The notes under the pieces are model-generated. The model saw nothing but the letters and a program-made list of their open reading frames with translations. It made no database searches and had not been told where the DNA came from. DNA of 15,212 nt, taken from CAYNNP01 sp964398215. Lineage in GTDB: Bacteria; Planctomycetota; Planctomycetia; Pirellulales; Pirellulaceae. The position numbers and the translations under genes are program-made. The DNA is taken from NCBI GenBank assembly GCA_964398215.1, contig CAYNNP010000159.1, positions 1-15,212 on the forward strand, read 5' to 3'. Below, in pieces: positions 15,002 through 15,212 of this stretch. Positions within the stretch are counted from its first letter, which is position 1, and the number at the start of each line of letters is the position of its first letter.

Positions 15002-15092
15002 CAAAAATATGCCGCGCAAATAAATCAACAAGCCGTCAAAGACTTTTGGCAAACCACATAACGCACCACCAAAGCTTTTCTCTGGTTTAACG

Positions 15093-15132
15093 AACAAAAA
15101 TTGTGTCGGCCTCCGGCCTTTTTGGTTTTGTT
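15093..15132. terminator. Candidate bidirectional terminator
   Basis: AACAAAA (15093-15099) and TTTTGTT (15126-15132) form an outer 7-bp stem. Between them GGCC (15108-15111) pairs with GGCC (15115-15118) around a 3-base loop, followed directly by five Ts. The GC core plus T-run on the plus strand resembles an intrinsic terminator, though its core stem has only 4 bp and it lies about 280 bp past the channel gene. Confidence 0.4.
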
Positions 15133-15212
15133 GTGTATCAACCCCATGGCTGAAGCCGTTTGGAATTGCGCTTTTACGGCAGGCATTGGTTTTTGGTAAC
15201 CCGAAGCGTGAG

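Larger units (their letters stand above)
14814..15212. other. 399-bp intergenic tail without a gene
   Basis: No convincing gene is present; one 66-codon plus-strand frame at 14890-15090 has no ribosome-binding site or recognisable sequence. The stretch holds a nested hairpin and a terminator-like structure. It also holds segments (around 14838-14856 and the last 16 bases) that resemble, from memory, intergenic repeat sequences common in planctomycete genomes. Confidence 0.6.

Noticed and set aside
14890..15090. 66-codon plus-strand frame in the tail region
   Set aside because: It has no ribosome-binding site, its composition looks random and it passes straight through the nested palindrome.

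Overview
The window looks like chromosomal DNA from a planctomycete, probably a Rhodopirellula-like member of the Pirellulaceae. Base composition is moderate (about half G+C by eye). The gene content fits that group: an ECF-type sigma factor followed directly by a large Ser/Thr kinase with an N-terminal HxxxCxxC motif, a sulfatase next to a twin-arginine Gfo/Idh/MocA oxidoreductase, a large secreted protein of a type I associate with planctomycetes, and several genes without a clear Shine-Dalgarno sequence. The lineage is inferred from these features, not from a marker gene. A run of exactly 100 Ns (2117-2216) shows two contigs scaffolded together, so linkage across it is not proven by sequence.

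Left contig (1-2116): the C-terminal 161 codons of an AspC/TyrB-type aminotransferase, cut by the window edge, then a DUF389 polytopic membrane protein 33 bp downstream on the same strand.

Right contig, first block (2217-6168): a signalling operon of an ECF-like sigma factor and a 1058-residue membrane kinase. The kinase carries, in order, an anti-sigma-like HxxxCxxC motif, a complete Hanks-type kinase domain, one transmembrane helix, a duplicated TPR-like module and nine to ten ankyrin repeats. The simplest model is that the repeats, predicted to lie outside the cytoplasmic membrane, sense something, and the cytoplasmic half controls the neighbouring sigma factor. This is the most system-like assembly in the window.

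Middle block (6169-10836): a 484-bp intergenic stretch with three small perfect hairpins and a long open frame on the minus strand; a 621-residue secreted protein without assigned function; a membrane-anchored rhodanese (minus strand); and a divergently transcribed aldehyde dehydrogenase of an unusually long type.

Right block (10875-15212): a Tat-exported Gfo/Idh/MocA oxidoreductase (minus) and a divergent secreted sulfatase, a pairing that suggests sulfated-glycan use. A bacterial voltage-gated cation channel follows, with a TIEGWYE pore motif in place of the sodium-channel TLESW motif, so calcium selectivity is possible. The last 400 bp hold no convincing gene but contain a nested hairpin, a terminator-like structure and what look like remnants of intergenic repeats.

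I saw no complete tRNA, rRNA, CRISPR array, insertion sequence or phage gene.
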